Source: Ignelater luminosus
Lineage: Eukaryota; Arthropoda; Insecta; Coleoptera; Elateridae
DNA length: 64,000 bases
Assembly (NCBI GenBank): GCA_011009095.1
Contig: VTPC01000456.1
Location: 71,117 to 135,116 of the forward strand
Direction of reading: 5' to 3'
Under the pieces are notes generated by a model that had not been told where the DNA came from, searched no databases, and saw only the letters and a program-made list of their open reading frames with translations. This document shows, in pieces, positions 21,540 to 33,709 of the stretch. Made by a program: the position numbers and the translations under genes. Every line of letters begins with the position of its first letter. Positions within the stretch are counted from its first letter, which is position 1.

Positions 21540-23975
21540 TGGTTTTCCTCTTCTTTGCGGGGGAAAAAAAATCTTCTATAAGACTCCGGCAGACCCGTGC
21601 CCTCAGCAGGAATGTCGGATTTTTACCGATTAAAAAATCCCCACTTTTTTCCTTACACTGTCCCGGAATTAAGTAAAAGCAACATCGGGACAGTATCGAT
21701 TTATGGTTGTACATTTCCTTTTTCATTCTTTTTCTTTCTTGCTCTTTCCCGTTCTGTTCTTTCGTCTTCATTATTTCTTTGATGAATTCATGAGTAATAG
21801 TTCAATTCTCTTCGCTGTTTAATATTAATGTAATTGCATTGCGTACGTTTGTATTTTCTCCCATTCTTCAATTTGCGTTTGTTCTTTGTGTTCTTCTGCG
21901 ATAGCATATGAAGACTGTGTGTTCTGGAATATCTTGTTGGCAATACCAGTATGCTTTGGTTTAGCTTAGTTCTAATATTTTAAGATATAGAAACTACGCG
22001 AGGAAGTACTCGACCGTTTCATGTTTTGCGGTTTATCCATGCCCTCAAATCCCTGCGCTTCATCCAGCTAGCTGTCGTGTTATTTTCCTTCCATCTTTCT
22101 TGCCATCTTGCCACTATTTCTTCTCTATTGTGGTTTTCATCTGTTTATTCTTTATTCGACAATTGTTCTATTCGGATGGTGTTTGATTTTACCTGCGCTG
22201 CGTCCCTAGATATCGTCCTGCGTGCACTTATTATTTTTATACACATCTCTGGCGGTCACTTGGCATTTTTTGGTATTTCCTCCATTGAAGTGCTCTTCCC
22301 CAGATTTTCGAGGCGTAGAGTATTATGGAGTACATCGTGGACGCCAGATCTTCTTTCTTTTTAGTGCTAGGTCCCCTATAACATGCGATCACTAAAATTT
22401 AAGTTTCCAGTAGACTGTGGAATTCTTCCGTAGGGCGTAGCTTAGACACAACGCATGCCAACACGTAACCTAGAAACTGATGATTTTGCCTTGTTTCTAA
22501 TGCAAACTGTCAATTTAGCAGATAATTTTCCGAAATAAGCAAAGACATGAATTTTTCTTTCATAGTCTCCGGGGAGCTTAAATTTAATGATCGCATTAAT
22601 CTGCTCAAGGCCATAACACTTTTTTCAGCTTTCGTGGCTATTTTCAAAATATTTTGTAGTTTCGTATTTGTTTTGAATAATACGGCCAAGTATTCAAGTC
22701 CCATTTTAAATCCGACTGCGTTGCTGTTTAGTTCTACCTCCCTCCATATAGTATAACTATGTTGGTTTGCTCACTTGTAGTCTCAGTCTTTTTTCTTCTA
22801 GTGCTTGTGCGATTCTGGTAAGGGCGGTATTAGCATTTGCTTTCGGTATATCTGCTGTTTTAGCTGCTGCCGCGATCGCGATGTCGTCGTCGATGCCTGT
22901 AATTGTTGTTCCTTCCGTCATTTTCGTCTCGAGCACGCTGTTATAAAATATGTTCCACAAGCACGAACTCCGCTTGTGATCGTCATTGTTTTATTTCTTA
23001 TTATAGTTTTCCTTTCGCTTATGTAGCTTCCTATAATTCTTATTAGGTAGATGCTCACTTCAAATTCTCTCAATGCATCCATTATTCCTTACCAGGGAAC
23101 CGAATTGAATGCATTTTTTATATCTAGACAGACTATTTCCCTATTCCCTATTTTCACAAGCTTTCCCCCTGATTTTGTCAATCCTATCGACTATTCTTGC
23201 CAAATTGTTTCTCGTAGATTTTCCTTTCCTAAAGACATATTGTTTATTGATTAATTTGCCGTTTATCTGTATCCAGTTTTATAGCTATTAGCCTTTCTGG
23301 GACTTTTCCCATTAGGTTTAATAGGTAGGTGGGTCTGTGTGACGTTTTATCCGTTTTTCCAATTAAACTACTTTAGTCACTTTCTAGTGCTTTCGGAATT
23401 CTCCTTTTTTGATTTGATTATTCATGGCTTCTAGTACTTTGTTAGGTAGTTCTCTTATAATTTCCTTGGTCAATTTCGGAATTATCTAATCAGGTCCTGG
23501 GGAAGTTTTGGCTTTTGTTTGGTTTGTTGCTGTATTTATTCTTCTTGAACTTGTATTTTTTCCCAAGTGTCTTATTTATGTGTTGGATTTTTAGCAAACT
23601 CTACCTGTTTCTCTGCTTCCAGATCTATTCTAGGGAGCATATTTAGCTTTTTACATTCTATGTTGTACCCTATACCCCATGTGTTTCTATCTATGTCTTC
23701 ACATAGTTCTTGTCAGGCCTCTTTTTTGGCCTTTATTATCTTTCTTCGAAGTTTCTGTTTCCTGTTTTGATATTCGAGTTTTATCTGTCCGTGCTCTTCT
23801 TCTGTTAATTTTTTCTTTTATTTTTTTCTACTTATTCTTCTTGTTGCTGCTGAGCAGTTTTTTCCTCTCCTTGCTACATCGTTGTTCCACCAATAGATGG
23901 AGCCTTGTTTGCATCCCGTTCTTGATTTCTTGAATGCTGTCTCAGTTGCTTTTGCTACGGGCTTTGTTAGGGTGG
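21540..23975 (-). mobile_element. R1-like LINE remnant (reverse transcriptase)
   Basis: On the minus strand the copy runs: SIYWWNNDVARRGKNC near 23900 (the linker after the endonuclease), LEYQNRKQKLRRKIIKAKKE, RNTWGIGYNIECKKL; then LIGKTDKTSHRPTYLLNLMG near 23350 (RT fingers), YVFRKGKSTRNNLARIVD, AFNSVPW and GIMDALREFEVSIYLIRIIG near 23100-23030, LWN-like MWNIFYNSVLETKM near 22950, the catalytic box as IDDDIAIAAAA near 22880, and LEYLAVLFKTNTKLQNILK near 22690 with SVMALSRLMRSL. The tail continues with decayed C-terminal zinc-knuckle-like sequence to about 21540. The arrangement and wording are those of the R1 clade. Endonuclease is absent, so the copy is 5'-truncated. Stops interrupt every block. 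Plus-strand open frames here are antisense shadows. Confidence 0.85.
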
Positions 23976-23999
23976 AGTGCGGTCATTTAGATAAAAAAC

Positions 24000-24780
24000 A
24001 AAAGAAAAACTATTGTAACTCATTTGTTGAACGTATCTATGTAAATCTGTTTCTAAATTTTTAGTTATTGCTTTTTATGGTTTAAGTCGCGATTTATTGG
24101 GTCTATGTAATTATTCGATAGTAAATTAAATATTCTGGAATGTTATACACGTAAAAATTCAAATCTCTTTTAAGGCAATAATGAAATTGTATTTACTTCA
24201 AACTAACATAACAAATTTTGAATTTCGTCCAGCAGTTCTGAAGGTTAGAGTCAGGATTATTATTATTATTATACGTTGAGATATCATTCTATTTTATTGT
24301 ATCTTGCTAACCTCTAAGTGAAGAAAAATAAAAATAAATACTTAGCGATGAAATCACCTTGTGCCAAAACGCGCTTGCCTTTCGCACCAAAACTGCTGGC
24401 TCCCGAACTATTTCGTGCCCAGACGTTATACACTCTAAAAAAGAACTTCATTCTCAAGCACTTAATCATGTCCATGTCGTGTATTTATTTTGGCATTAGG
24501 GGAACGAGTAATGGCCAACCACCAAGTTTGGAATGTACTAATATTTATGTAGTAACAAGCAGAGTAGTATTCCATGGTTACCGTTTGCTAACACTTGAAG
24601 TGACTGCCAGAAAAATATTATATTTAATATGGAGTGTGTAAAACACTAAGATGAGATTATAGATATATGTGTCTTATTTTTATTAATAGAAAACGATATC
24701 CCCGTCGATTTCTATAGGTTTTGAAGTGGCGCTCATAGTTTTGTCGCGTATTAGAGGCCTGCTGTCTTATACTCTTATAA
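24000..24780. other. non-coding stretch with an ATT microsatellite
   Basis: A short (ATT)n run lies at about 24256-24273. A plus-strand frame of 107 codons at 24318-24641 matches nothing I recognise and has no domain features. Confidence 0.45.
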
Positions 24781-24794
24781 AATAGCCGAGAAAA

Positions 24795-25590
24795 GAAAAA
24801 AATCAACAATTAAAGCTTTATGGTCTGCAGAAACCATGGAAGCAGCGCTAAATATAGCAGAAATAGGAGAGTCAATACAAAAGTCTGCAGCAAACTTTGA
24901 CGTATCCTTGAGTACGTTAGAAAATCGAGTCAGGGCAGGCAGCTGTTACGGTTCTTCATTAGGTAGGATGCAATGAACTTACCGTGTTGCTGTCCAAAAT
25001 GTATCTCGAGTTAACGCTTACATTACCTAATGATCTGAGACAGTTGACCTTTAAGTTTCCGGAGAAAATAACATAAAGAGCAGTTTTTGTAGAGATACCA
25101 AGCTAGCTTGGAAAGACTGGTTAGATGGTCCATGTCATCAACGAGGCAGGCGTAATGGCTATGCCCGGATACTGAGTCTGAAAGTAGTGGAGAAGTTCGG
25201 TGTCTTGACCAGTTGGGAACAAGGTGAAAATGCAAGAGGACATTATAATTTCCCCTTGCCAGGAAAAGAATGTCACTTCATCTAGGGAAAGATGGATCAC
25301 TTGGAGCAATGTATCAGTTGCTCCAAAAAATGAATGGAGAATTACCGAGGTGACAGATCTCTCATCGTATTTGTTTTATAGAGAACCACGTAACGTCGAT
25401 ACCCCAACACACTTCACACCGGTTGCAGCCCCTAGACTTAACATTTTATGGGTCCTTGAAAACTGCATTTAACAAGGAGTGCATTTTTTTTCATAAAGAT
25501 CAGAGATTATCAGAAAATCACACCATACGGCTCTACGGGGTTATTTAGTAAGGCAAGTGGCAGAGTTCCAACTATAAAGAAAACAAAATT
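24795..25590 (+). mobile_element. pogo-like transposon remnant: psq helix-turn-helix and DDE_1 C-terminus, core deleted
   Basis: At 24800-24940 the plus strand encodes a pipsqueak-type helix-turn-helix: LWSAETMEAALNIAEIGESI then SAANFDVSLSTLENRVRAG, uninterrupted to a stop near 24977. A CENP-B-like segment follows in other frames (KLAWKDWLDG near 25110). At 25420-25480 comes [20 protein letters not shown], the C-terminal motif after the third catalytic residue in pogo/Tigger DDE_1 transposases, then [17 protein letters not shown] near 25520. Only about 200 bp separate the two halves, far too little for the catalytic core, so an internal deletion removed the first two catalytic residues. An open frame at 25654-25851, starting with an acidic Ser-rich segment, may be the protein's tail. 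Confidence 0.8.
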
Positions 25591-25859
25591 TGGTGAAAAA
25601 GAGTTTCTGTCTGAAACAAAAAGTTTAATTAACAATTACTGCAGATAAAGAACGTGTTATACCCATATCAGGGTAGTGATGACGAAGATGCAGAAACCTC
25701 AAGTTCCGTATCTCTCTCGGCATCAAATTTCGCATTTGCTGATTCATCAAGTTTAGTCCTGCTGCTCCCTTTTACTAAAAGTCAAGGCATTTTCTTACTT
25801 TCCCTTAAACTTTTCTTCGGCATTGCATACGCTTACTTTTCTCGATTTTGACAAATGGA

Positions 25860-28560
25860 GGCAGAACTTCAAGATGCTTAAGTTTCTGTAAATTGGAAAT
25901 GCGTCAAAACGTCAGGCACCCATTGAAGAACTCCCGTCTTTGATTGTATGACAGAACGTTTTTGTTGTTCTCATTTTAGTGATACTGGACTCTCTTATAT
26001 TTAAAGTACCAATCTGGTGTTTAGTCAAGAAAGTTTTACAAAAAACGAGGTCACTTTTTTGGTCACCATTAGTTTTATTTCCCAGCCAACTAACCGATTT
26101 ACTTTTGCTTCTTCAATATCATTCTTTTTTGCATTTTAGATTTGTAAGAAATTGGAAAAAAGTAGGGAAGATGTTAGTACGGCATCTTCTGAAAACAAGA
26201 TGGGACTTTCATGGAATATTCTAACTTGACCCTTTTTTTTCTCCCACCAACTGTTGTGTGAATAATCACGGCCTATTTGCCCAAATTGAAAGCTCGTATC
26301 AGATAATTATGAAAATCTTTGTTCCGTCAAGTTCTCGAGTTAAAATCTTCCATGACAATGATAAATCACAAATTTATCATCTCTAATGTTATAAAAACTA
26401 ATCTCTTAAAAATCCATCTTTCTTCCAGTTTTAATCTAACCAACTGAATATAAAAGGAATAAAATAATTACAAGTTAAAACGATATAAAAATAAATATGA
26501 ACCGACGCAAAAAATACAGCTCTGATTTTCTAAATATCTCACAAAAAGGCATATTAGGCTTTATTTATAATACAATCAAGAATAAGAGCTCATTTTAAAT
26601 ATTATCAAATTGTTAAGCGAGTTTTTAAATTGCTTACCTGGAAAAAACAAAAAAACACACACACACATACACAGGCATACAAAGTTATTTGAAAATTTAG
26701 TTACCTCGAATGAAAAATAAAATTACATAAGGGATTCGTTCCAAAATAAAAACTCCAAATTCTAAAAAATTTATCTCCTAAAACGAGACTAATTATTTCA
26801 CCGAATATATGGAAAGTCATGTCGCTATATGTGGAATAATCGGACTTTTGCTCACTGTATTTACTTTACAGATAAAAAGGACACGCGACATTCCAACAAA
26901 TTCCGTATTTACTCTGTTTGCCCTCGTTAACTTTTGTGTGCCTGGCTTTATCCATATTTTATATCCATTTTTATTCTAACGCCGTAAATTTTAATGCATA
27001 TTTCGTTCGAAACGACTAAAACGAATACCTTTTTCAGGCTCGAATTTCGTCCAAATTTCTATTTAGGTGTCTTGTTTGAATTCATAGGCTAACGGATTCA
27101 TTCTTAAACTCTATATGTATTAGCGCCACGTTTCTACAAAACGTTTCGACTCCATAAAAGTGATGTGTGAAGTGAACGTTGTCCGCAGTAGGAACTGCGC
27201 TGAAAATATATCTAACTCTAGAACGAACGAGTTTTAGTAGATCGAGAATTGAACGAATTTAGGTTTACAAAAATGTAGCAACATCAAACAGTTAGTTGCA
27301 TGCATTTATTACATTATTAATGTTTGTAATTTTAATATCGTTACAATTGCCTTTGTGATTCAATTCCTACATTATTACACAACAAATGTAGGATAATAAA
27401 TACACATTTTAACAAAAAGCAAAGAGATTAGCAACAATAAAGCCCAGCAAGAGGGAGTTAGGCAACTTTCTTTGTTGTGTTGACAAATATGGATATAAAT
27501 TTCAATTGTAAAGAGAAATTGAGATAGATCTGATGTACTAACACGTATCTTCCTTTTGTATTTATAACAGTTATTTTGGTTGAGAAATTCTAAACTACAA
27601 CGTTACAGAATTAACGTTATGTTGTAATTAATGTTTCGCAACAATATTTTCTTTATAATAAATGTATCTCAGGTAGAACTAACATTTATATTAAATTTTC
27701 AACAAAATTTTTAAAAACCATTGAAAGCCAAGTTAGAATAAATATTATTTTAAGATCTTCTGAATTTAGTATTCCGGATAACACACATATTCTGTGCCAC
27801 AAAGTATGTAGGTTGAACATTCAGTGTTAGCGTTGTTGCCATAAAAAGGGTAATGTGAATTGATTTTTATTCTTTCGGAAGTTTTACATATTACATGAGT
27901 ATTTAAGGTTTTATTAAACTTTGTCGCCAACACTACCTTTGGCAAATATAGTAAATTTCTGTATTGGATATCAATTACGAGTAGACGTTGCAACAGAATA
28001 GCTGAGATAAATAGAAATAAATAGAATAATCCTAACTGATAAGTCTGCTTTTTTGAGCACATGCTAAATTTAATTCACACATTTGATTTAATATTAGAAA
28101 GAATAATTTGCGTTGAGACAACGGAAATTTCTAAATTTCTTCTATCTAAAAGTCATTGTCTTTAAAACGCCAACAAGAGGAGATATTAGTAGATATTTAA
28201 CTTAAGGTTCTTTAGCTATTAGATTGTCAAATTATCAAATTGTTTGGAATGATGTAAATCATCGCTTTAACAATTCTCGTATTCTCTTTCACATTCACGT
28301 TATGGCATTATTTGTTATTCGAAATATCGCGAAAGAAACTCATTAAAATTGAGGCGATTAATTGACAGCTTAAAGAAACTATTAGGGCATTAAATTCGTT
28401 GATCAATGAAAAAACCTAAAGGATGCGTTCTTAATCTGCTTAATAAATATAAAGTTCGATCCAACTACTACGCGTGAGTTCAAAAACAGAGGTGATTATG
28501 ATTAATTTTATGGAGAAAAAGGCCTCCTTACTAGAAACAATCGATCGAAGAAATCAGTAG
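25860..28560. other. AT-rich stretch, nothing recognised
   Basis: There is a short CA run near 26655-26672. Frames at 25979-26224 (plus) and 27766-28062 (minus) have no recognisable motif. No other feature is supported. Confidence 0.5.
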
Positions 28561-28569
28561 CGTTCATGT

Positions 28570-29440
28570 CTACTTTCTTTGTAAAGGTTTCCAGACTTTG
28601 AATTTCTGTAAACAATCTAAACAATCAAGACGGGGACAAGTTCACAATGAACATATACAGGAAACCTGCATGCACAGGCACCACGACTCCAACCATCACA
28701 GAAGTGTGAAAGTGGGCATTGCAAGATGCCTATATGATAGAGCGAAGACAATATACTCTAAAAAAGGAGACCTGAAGAAGGAGAGGAAAAGGGTAGCTCA
28801 AACCCTTACAGAGAATGGATACCCTGATACTGTAGCAGCTAACTTAATATCTGTAGCTAACCTAATGTCCGAGAACAAACAAATCATAGAGGACAGAGCA
28901 GGTAAAAATGATGCAGCTGAAAGATAACGCACAGCGCTGTCATCCCGTATGCATCGAGCGTCTCCGATCAACAACGATGACCAAAACCAAACCCAACAAC
29001 GAAGACCAGCAAACGAAAAACTGTGTCTACAACGTTCCATGCGAGTGTGGCAAAGCATACATATTAGAAAGAGGCAGACCCCTACGTGTGAGACTTCAAG
29101 AACACAAAAATAACATCAAGAAGGGAGAAACTGATAAATCGAGAATGACAGAACACGTTTGGGGTTAAGACCATCACATCCAATGGGATAATCCACAAAC
29201 AGTGGCCAAAAAGGAGAACAGAACTCGTATAAAATTGAAAGAAGCTACATACATAGCTCTAGCCGAAGAACCGATAAGCCAGGCTAGTTATGAAATAAAA
29301 CCCATGTGGATACCAATACTGAGCGAAGAACTACGGCGCAGTCACCAAAAAAGGCGCAAATCCCTACTGCGCAACATGCACAGTAACCTACCTCAAATTC
29401 TGTTAAATAGCCAACTCGCCAATAAGAAATTCAGTGTTTT
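28570..29440 (+). mobile_element. Penelope-like element remnant with GIY-YIG endonuclease
   Basis: The plus strand gives FTMNIYRKPACTG near 28633 (RT C-terminal motif VYRKPTxTDRYL), then after a frameshift HHDSNHHRSVKVGIARCLYD and RAKTIYSK, and NGYPDTVAANL. After another shift near 28930 it reads CVYNVPCECGKAYILERGR then PLRVRLQEHKNNIKKG and MTEHVW: this is the GIY-YIG domain with its Cys pair, where the usual YIG is YIL. Then KLKEATYIALAEE and the tail MWIPILSEELRRS. This order, RT tail then GIY-YIG, is diagnostic of Penelope-like retroelements. The main RT palm is missing and at least three frame changes are present. Confidence 0.9.
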
Positions 29441-29499
29441 AGGTAAAGTCGATATTTTGTTTGGCATCAGTTGCTTTTGGGAAATAGTGTGAATTGGTC

Positions 29500-30340
29500 A
29501 GAGATCGTTGGAATCTGGAAAGTTCCTATTAGCAAAAGCATCCAGTCTATGTTCTGTCTCCTCTATGCATTTTTTTGTAATCGTTCCCAAACATCGCAAA
29601 TTTTAGAGCAGCATAGTAGGTTTTGGGGGATCGAAACTAAGATGCTCTCCAGAGAGGAACATCTATGTGAAATCATCAAACTTGTTGACTTTTCCAAATG
29701 GCAAAAAGGCAATCTTTAAATTTAGAATAACTCAATTCCATTCTAGGAACGCACTATCGAAAGTTTATGCAAAAATATCAGTTGTTGCATGCTGAACTTA
29801 GCTCTTATTTGCTAGTTTTTTTGACCGCTTAGGGGCAAAAACGTAGCTCGTCACCAGATGCATAATTGTGTCAAATGTCTCCGTGCCTTACCAAAGCTGA
29901 TAAATCCTATCATAGGCAATCTGTCCAGCTTTAGAATTCAACGGTCAGCTTCCCTTCTCACACAGATTGATCGAGTCAATTTTAGATTCTCATCTGTGTG
30001 CTCACTATCAACAGACCTAGATTGACCTTGACCCCGACTCTGTTTCCAATTGGAATGCCATGGTGTCTATGCTCAATCCTGAACTTGCTACGGTTTTGGA
30101 AAATCACGTCTGCCTCTTTAAACGCAGTTGCTGTTTTTCTTCTAATCTTTCTATTGATATATTCGTCGAAGTGTCTTTTAGGCGGACTTGTAACTAATAA
30201 TATTTTTTTTTAATTTGGGCGGCTTGTAGCACCGTAGTGTGTCTTTCAAGGAAACTTGTGGCTAATAAAAATTTGTGTGAACCCTAGGGCGGATTCGTTC
30301 CTCGTCGAGGTCGAGGGCTTCTAAGCTCTTGTTTCAGTAG
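29500..30340. other. unassigned stretch, perhaps more transposon sequence
   Basis: Sequence of average composition without recognisable protein. Related phrases GGCGGACTTGTAACTAATAA (near 30181) and AAACTTGTGGCTAATAAAAA (near 30251) suggest a local duplication of a 3'-end-like segment. Confidence 0.35.
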
Positions 30341-30352
30341 AGCTACTAGATA

Positions 30353-30942
30353 TTAAACAACACGATTCCTGAGCTTATTATGGCAAATTATCATGCGAGG
30401 AAGTCGATTCAGCCATGACGATGTGTATTTTAGCTTTATCTTCTCTTCTTCAATCTTCTTTTGTCGTACTCTTTCTTCTTTTTTGTTTAACTTTTTATCC
30501 ATTTCTGCTAAGCAGCCCAGACGTCCCGGTTCTCTCTGTCGCTGTAAGAATATTTTATCCTTCTCTATTGTTATTCTGTCGAGGGCACCGGCGTGTGCAA
30601 TATCAAGTAAGTTATCCAAATCGTTTTGAAAATTTTCCTCATTGCGTTTGTAAGCACTTGAAGTTTTCTTACAGTTTTTTGTAGGTCTCGCCAAACTTGG
30701 TAAAGACCCACGAGCTGTTTAAAGCAGTTTGGTAGTGCTCTTGTGGGTATTCTTGCCTTCTTCCACAAAATAATACATTGACGAATTACAAGGTTTGCAC
30801 TTTCGCTCACTGTTAATTTAACTTCCTGACTGTTAAAAAACAAAACTACCAGAACCTGTCGATTTGAAGGCAATTTTATTTGGCGGTTTACATCTCCGAC
30901 TAAAAAAATGTCTCGTTTAGCACTTTGTAATTTCATGGTCAT
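30353..30942 (-). pseudogene. multicopy insect protein of unknown function, frameshifted
   Basis: Two overlapping minus-strand frames join into one protein. The upstream frame (30942 to about 30650) reads KLPSNRQVLVVLFFNSQEV, SESANLVIRQCIILWKKARI and GLYQVWRDLQKTVRKLQ. The downstream frame (30694-30353) continues with NFQNDLDNLLDIAHAGALDR, KIFLQRQREPGRLGCLAE and a Lys/Glu-rich helix (KLNKKEERVRQKK). A frameshift near 30660-30690 separates them. I remember close relatives as numerous uncharacterised proteins in hemipteran and other arthropod genomes, always multicopy, which points to a mobile origin; no catalytic residues are evident. The charged end is probably a coiled coil. No function is assigned. 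Confidence 0.6.
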
Positions 30943-30959
30943 TTTTGAAAAGCAAAATA

Positions 30960-33100
30960 ATGCGTGTTAACTGCACAATAAATGTCATTACACTGGCTAG
31001 TTCCGTGGGCACGAGCCGCTTCTCCCGCGCTACTTGTATGAACATGTTACGATGCAAGTCGACACGAGTTCTCGTTCACAGAATGAGCTAAAATTTATTT
31101 TGGGAGCCTAATATGGCATAATAAAATTGTTCAAGAAGTAGGGAACACTCTAATGCCCACCTATACAACTAAACGACAGCAGACTTCAAAATTGATGATC
31201 AACGACTACATACTTTCTGTCATGTTACACATGTTTAAAAATAGTTTTTCGCACCCAAACAAATGTATATCGTGCACATCTATAAAAGGAAGTAGATGAC
31301 GTCAAAATTTAATTAGTTCTTGTCAATTTTGCTACTAGAAACTTTATGTATGTGTGCTTTGCACTTGTGAAACAATTTTATGTAGACTTTGAGAAGCTTT
31401 CAACAGAGCGTTCTAAATTTTATTATCCATAAGCTCCAATCCTGATTCATGCCCACAAGCTGCTGATTTAGAGCTAGCTAATTAGGTAAACATATCGTTT
31501 GTGACTTTTAGGTTATAAAAGCAAAAAGGAAATTAGTATGAAATAAATGCATGCGGTAGAGATATGTTTATTTTCAAAGGGAAACGCGTTTCAATTACTA
31601 AAATGATCATACTCATTTAAGGATCTTATAAAATAGTCGAGCTTTTGCAACTATCGCTTGAAATGTATACCATTAAATAAGCTAATTCAAACCTCTAAGA
31701 GATTTATAACTGTTGTTCAAGACGGAGAGGTTATTCTGTAGTAAAATCACCATTTAAACTGTAGCATTTTTCCCTTTTCTGTTATTCTTTTTGTTTGTGT
31801 AGGTAGAATTATTTGAGCTGCTGTTTAGGTTTAGAAATAAAATTCTGTACATCACGTAGGCTGTGTATATAAACAACCAGTGTTTAAGCATAACGTATAT
31901 CGCATAACTTTGTTTTGTGTTATAACATGCAAGTTCCTTCCATTGCATCAGTTATCCAAATAGTTAGTACTTCTATGACATCTTAAGATAGTACGCAGAG
32001 TTCTATCTAGTAATTTTTATAAAGATTAGACTCATTTGCCTGTAATAGGATTGCAGCGAATGATCTTATTAACAGAAATCGGGAGAATTTTCAGTGAAAT
32101 TTGCATTTTTATCTTCTTAAGAATTTGCTATTTTGCACTTTCTATTTGTTTTGTCTTTCCTGTGTATTATTCCCAATTTATACCAACAAAAAATACTTTA
32201 GAAGTTAAAATATTTATTTTCATTTGAATTGCAAATGTGTTTATCACTGTCAACATTTCAAAAGCATATTCAGAGAGCGAATATTGCAAAGAAGCTAAAG
32301 AATACAATCGAATGTATGTTGCAGTAGTTTAAAAATGCAACAACGACTGCTTTGCAATGTGACAAATGGACCTTAAAGAACACATTCTATCTGTGATCGG
32401 CATTGCTGTCATAAAGCTATCACTTTGATTAATTTTAAAGAAGATATTTCAAACGTAAAATGAAATCGGTATTTCACCATCGCGTTTCTTGTATCTCGGT
32501 TTTTACGAAACGTTTTTCATAATTGAATGAACAACAGAAATATAACACCGTGTAGGCTTGACATCCCAGATCACTGCGGAAAATATCTTTTTACTGGATT
32601 TTCTAGCTAAATTAGATGATAATATATTGTGAAAGTTCGAAAATTTATTACTTTCCCATGCCGCGGGGAAAGATATATTCAAAAATCACGAAGAAGGAGA
32701 CTAGAGATAAAAGGAAAGGAAAATTAAAAATTTCTTGAAAATATAAACTGTCAGCTATTGTTTAATTTCCATGATCGAAAATTGTCTTAATTCAACTTCC
32801 GTGCAGTTCACGAGGACAATTTATTCAGTTCTTTCGAGTGTTTTATTTCTTTTATAACCATATAAATTGCATATAACAAATCAAAAATGTCTTACATTAT
32901 AGATACTTTCTATGCAAAATAAGCAAGTAGAAATTTGTAAAGCTGAAATATTTATAAAGTATGTCGAAAGAAATATAGTTCCGTAGAATATTCGTGTAAT
33001 GCAAGCCGTCTACGTTTATAAAATTAAACATTTATAACTCTTATAGGAAATTGCATTTGAAAGGAGCGGCTCAATTTAGCATAGTCGGCAAATGTGTCTT
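30960..33100. other. AT-rich stretch, nothing recognised
   Basis: Short frames at 31754-31948 (minus) and 32036-32227 (plus) are hydrophobic or Lys/Asn-rich as expected from AT-rich DNA; none is supported. Confidence 0.5.
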
Positions 33101-33109
33101 TTCAGGATT

Positions 33110-33700
33110 GTTAAAGGTAATTCAAACACATGTAGCAAGTGTTACTACTAGTACCTCCGTGCATTACATTAGTTTCGCACAACTTGATAATATATATGGA
33201 TGTAATCGTACATGCGAAGTGTTCTAAACTCGTGCCGGATCGTTCCGCTAACTTTTGTAATGTGGCAGTAGTATAACCCAAAGTATAAAACTGAGCGGCT
33301 GGAGATCTGAAGAAAGCAATAATCCGCACGCGGTTGCCGTCGTTATAACCAGATATGGCGCATGGATTTAGATCTGAAGAGGCGCGCGGCGAGACAAAAC
33401 TTGCCCGCAAATAAACAAAATGTCATTAGTCAAGCCAATGTACCATCTTGCAGCAGCCATACCAGTAAGTGGAGGCGGTGTTAATGGCCGATTTATACTG
33501 CGGTGGCAGACACCAGCAAGAACAAGTCCGACAATCATACAAACTGCATAGTAATCAACATTATGCAAATAGCGATAATTTGCATAGTTTAGGAACAATT
33601 TAAGGAACCTAATTTTAGGGATGCAAATAGGGTACACGAGACGAACAGGAAGATAGAGTGGACTCTGCTAGTGACGCAGCAGAATATGTCATACGACAGA
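33110..33700. promoter_or_regulatory. candidate enhancer with three POU octamers
   Basis: Perfect ATGCAAAT octamers lie at 33563-33570 (plus), 33578-33585 (minus orientation, ATTTGCAT) and 33621-33628 (plus), all within 66 bp. The surrounding 600 bp is richer in GC than its flanks and contains no recognised protein or transposon. In animals this octamer binds POU-domain factors; an intronic enhancer is an inference. Confidence 0.35.
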
Positions 33701-33709
33701 GAAATCTCT

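Noticed and set aside
22026..23933. Many plus-strand frames with long hydrophobic runs
   Set aside because: They are antisense to the R1-like LINE; the hydrophobic look comes from the complement of Lys/Glu-rich codons.
21540..23975. Site-specific R1 element in ribosomal DNA
   Set aside because: The flanks are not 28S rRNA; only the clade resemblance holds.
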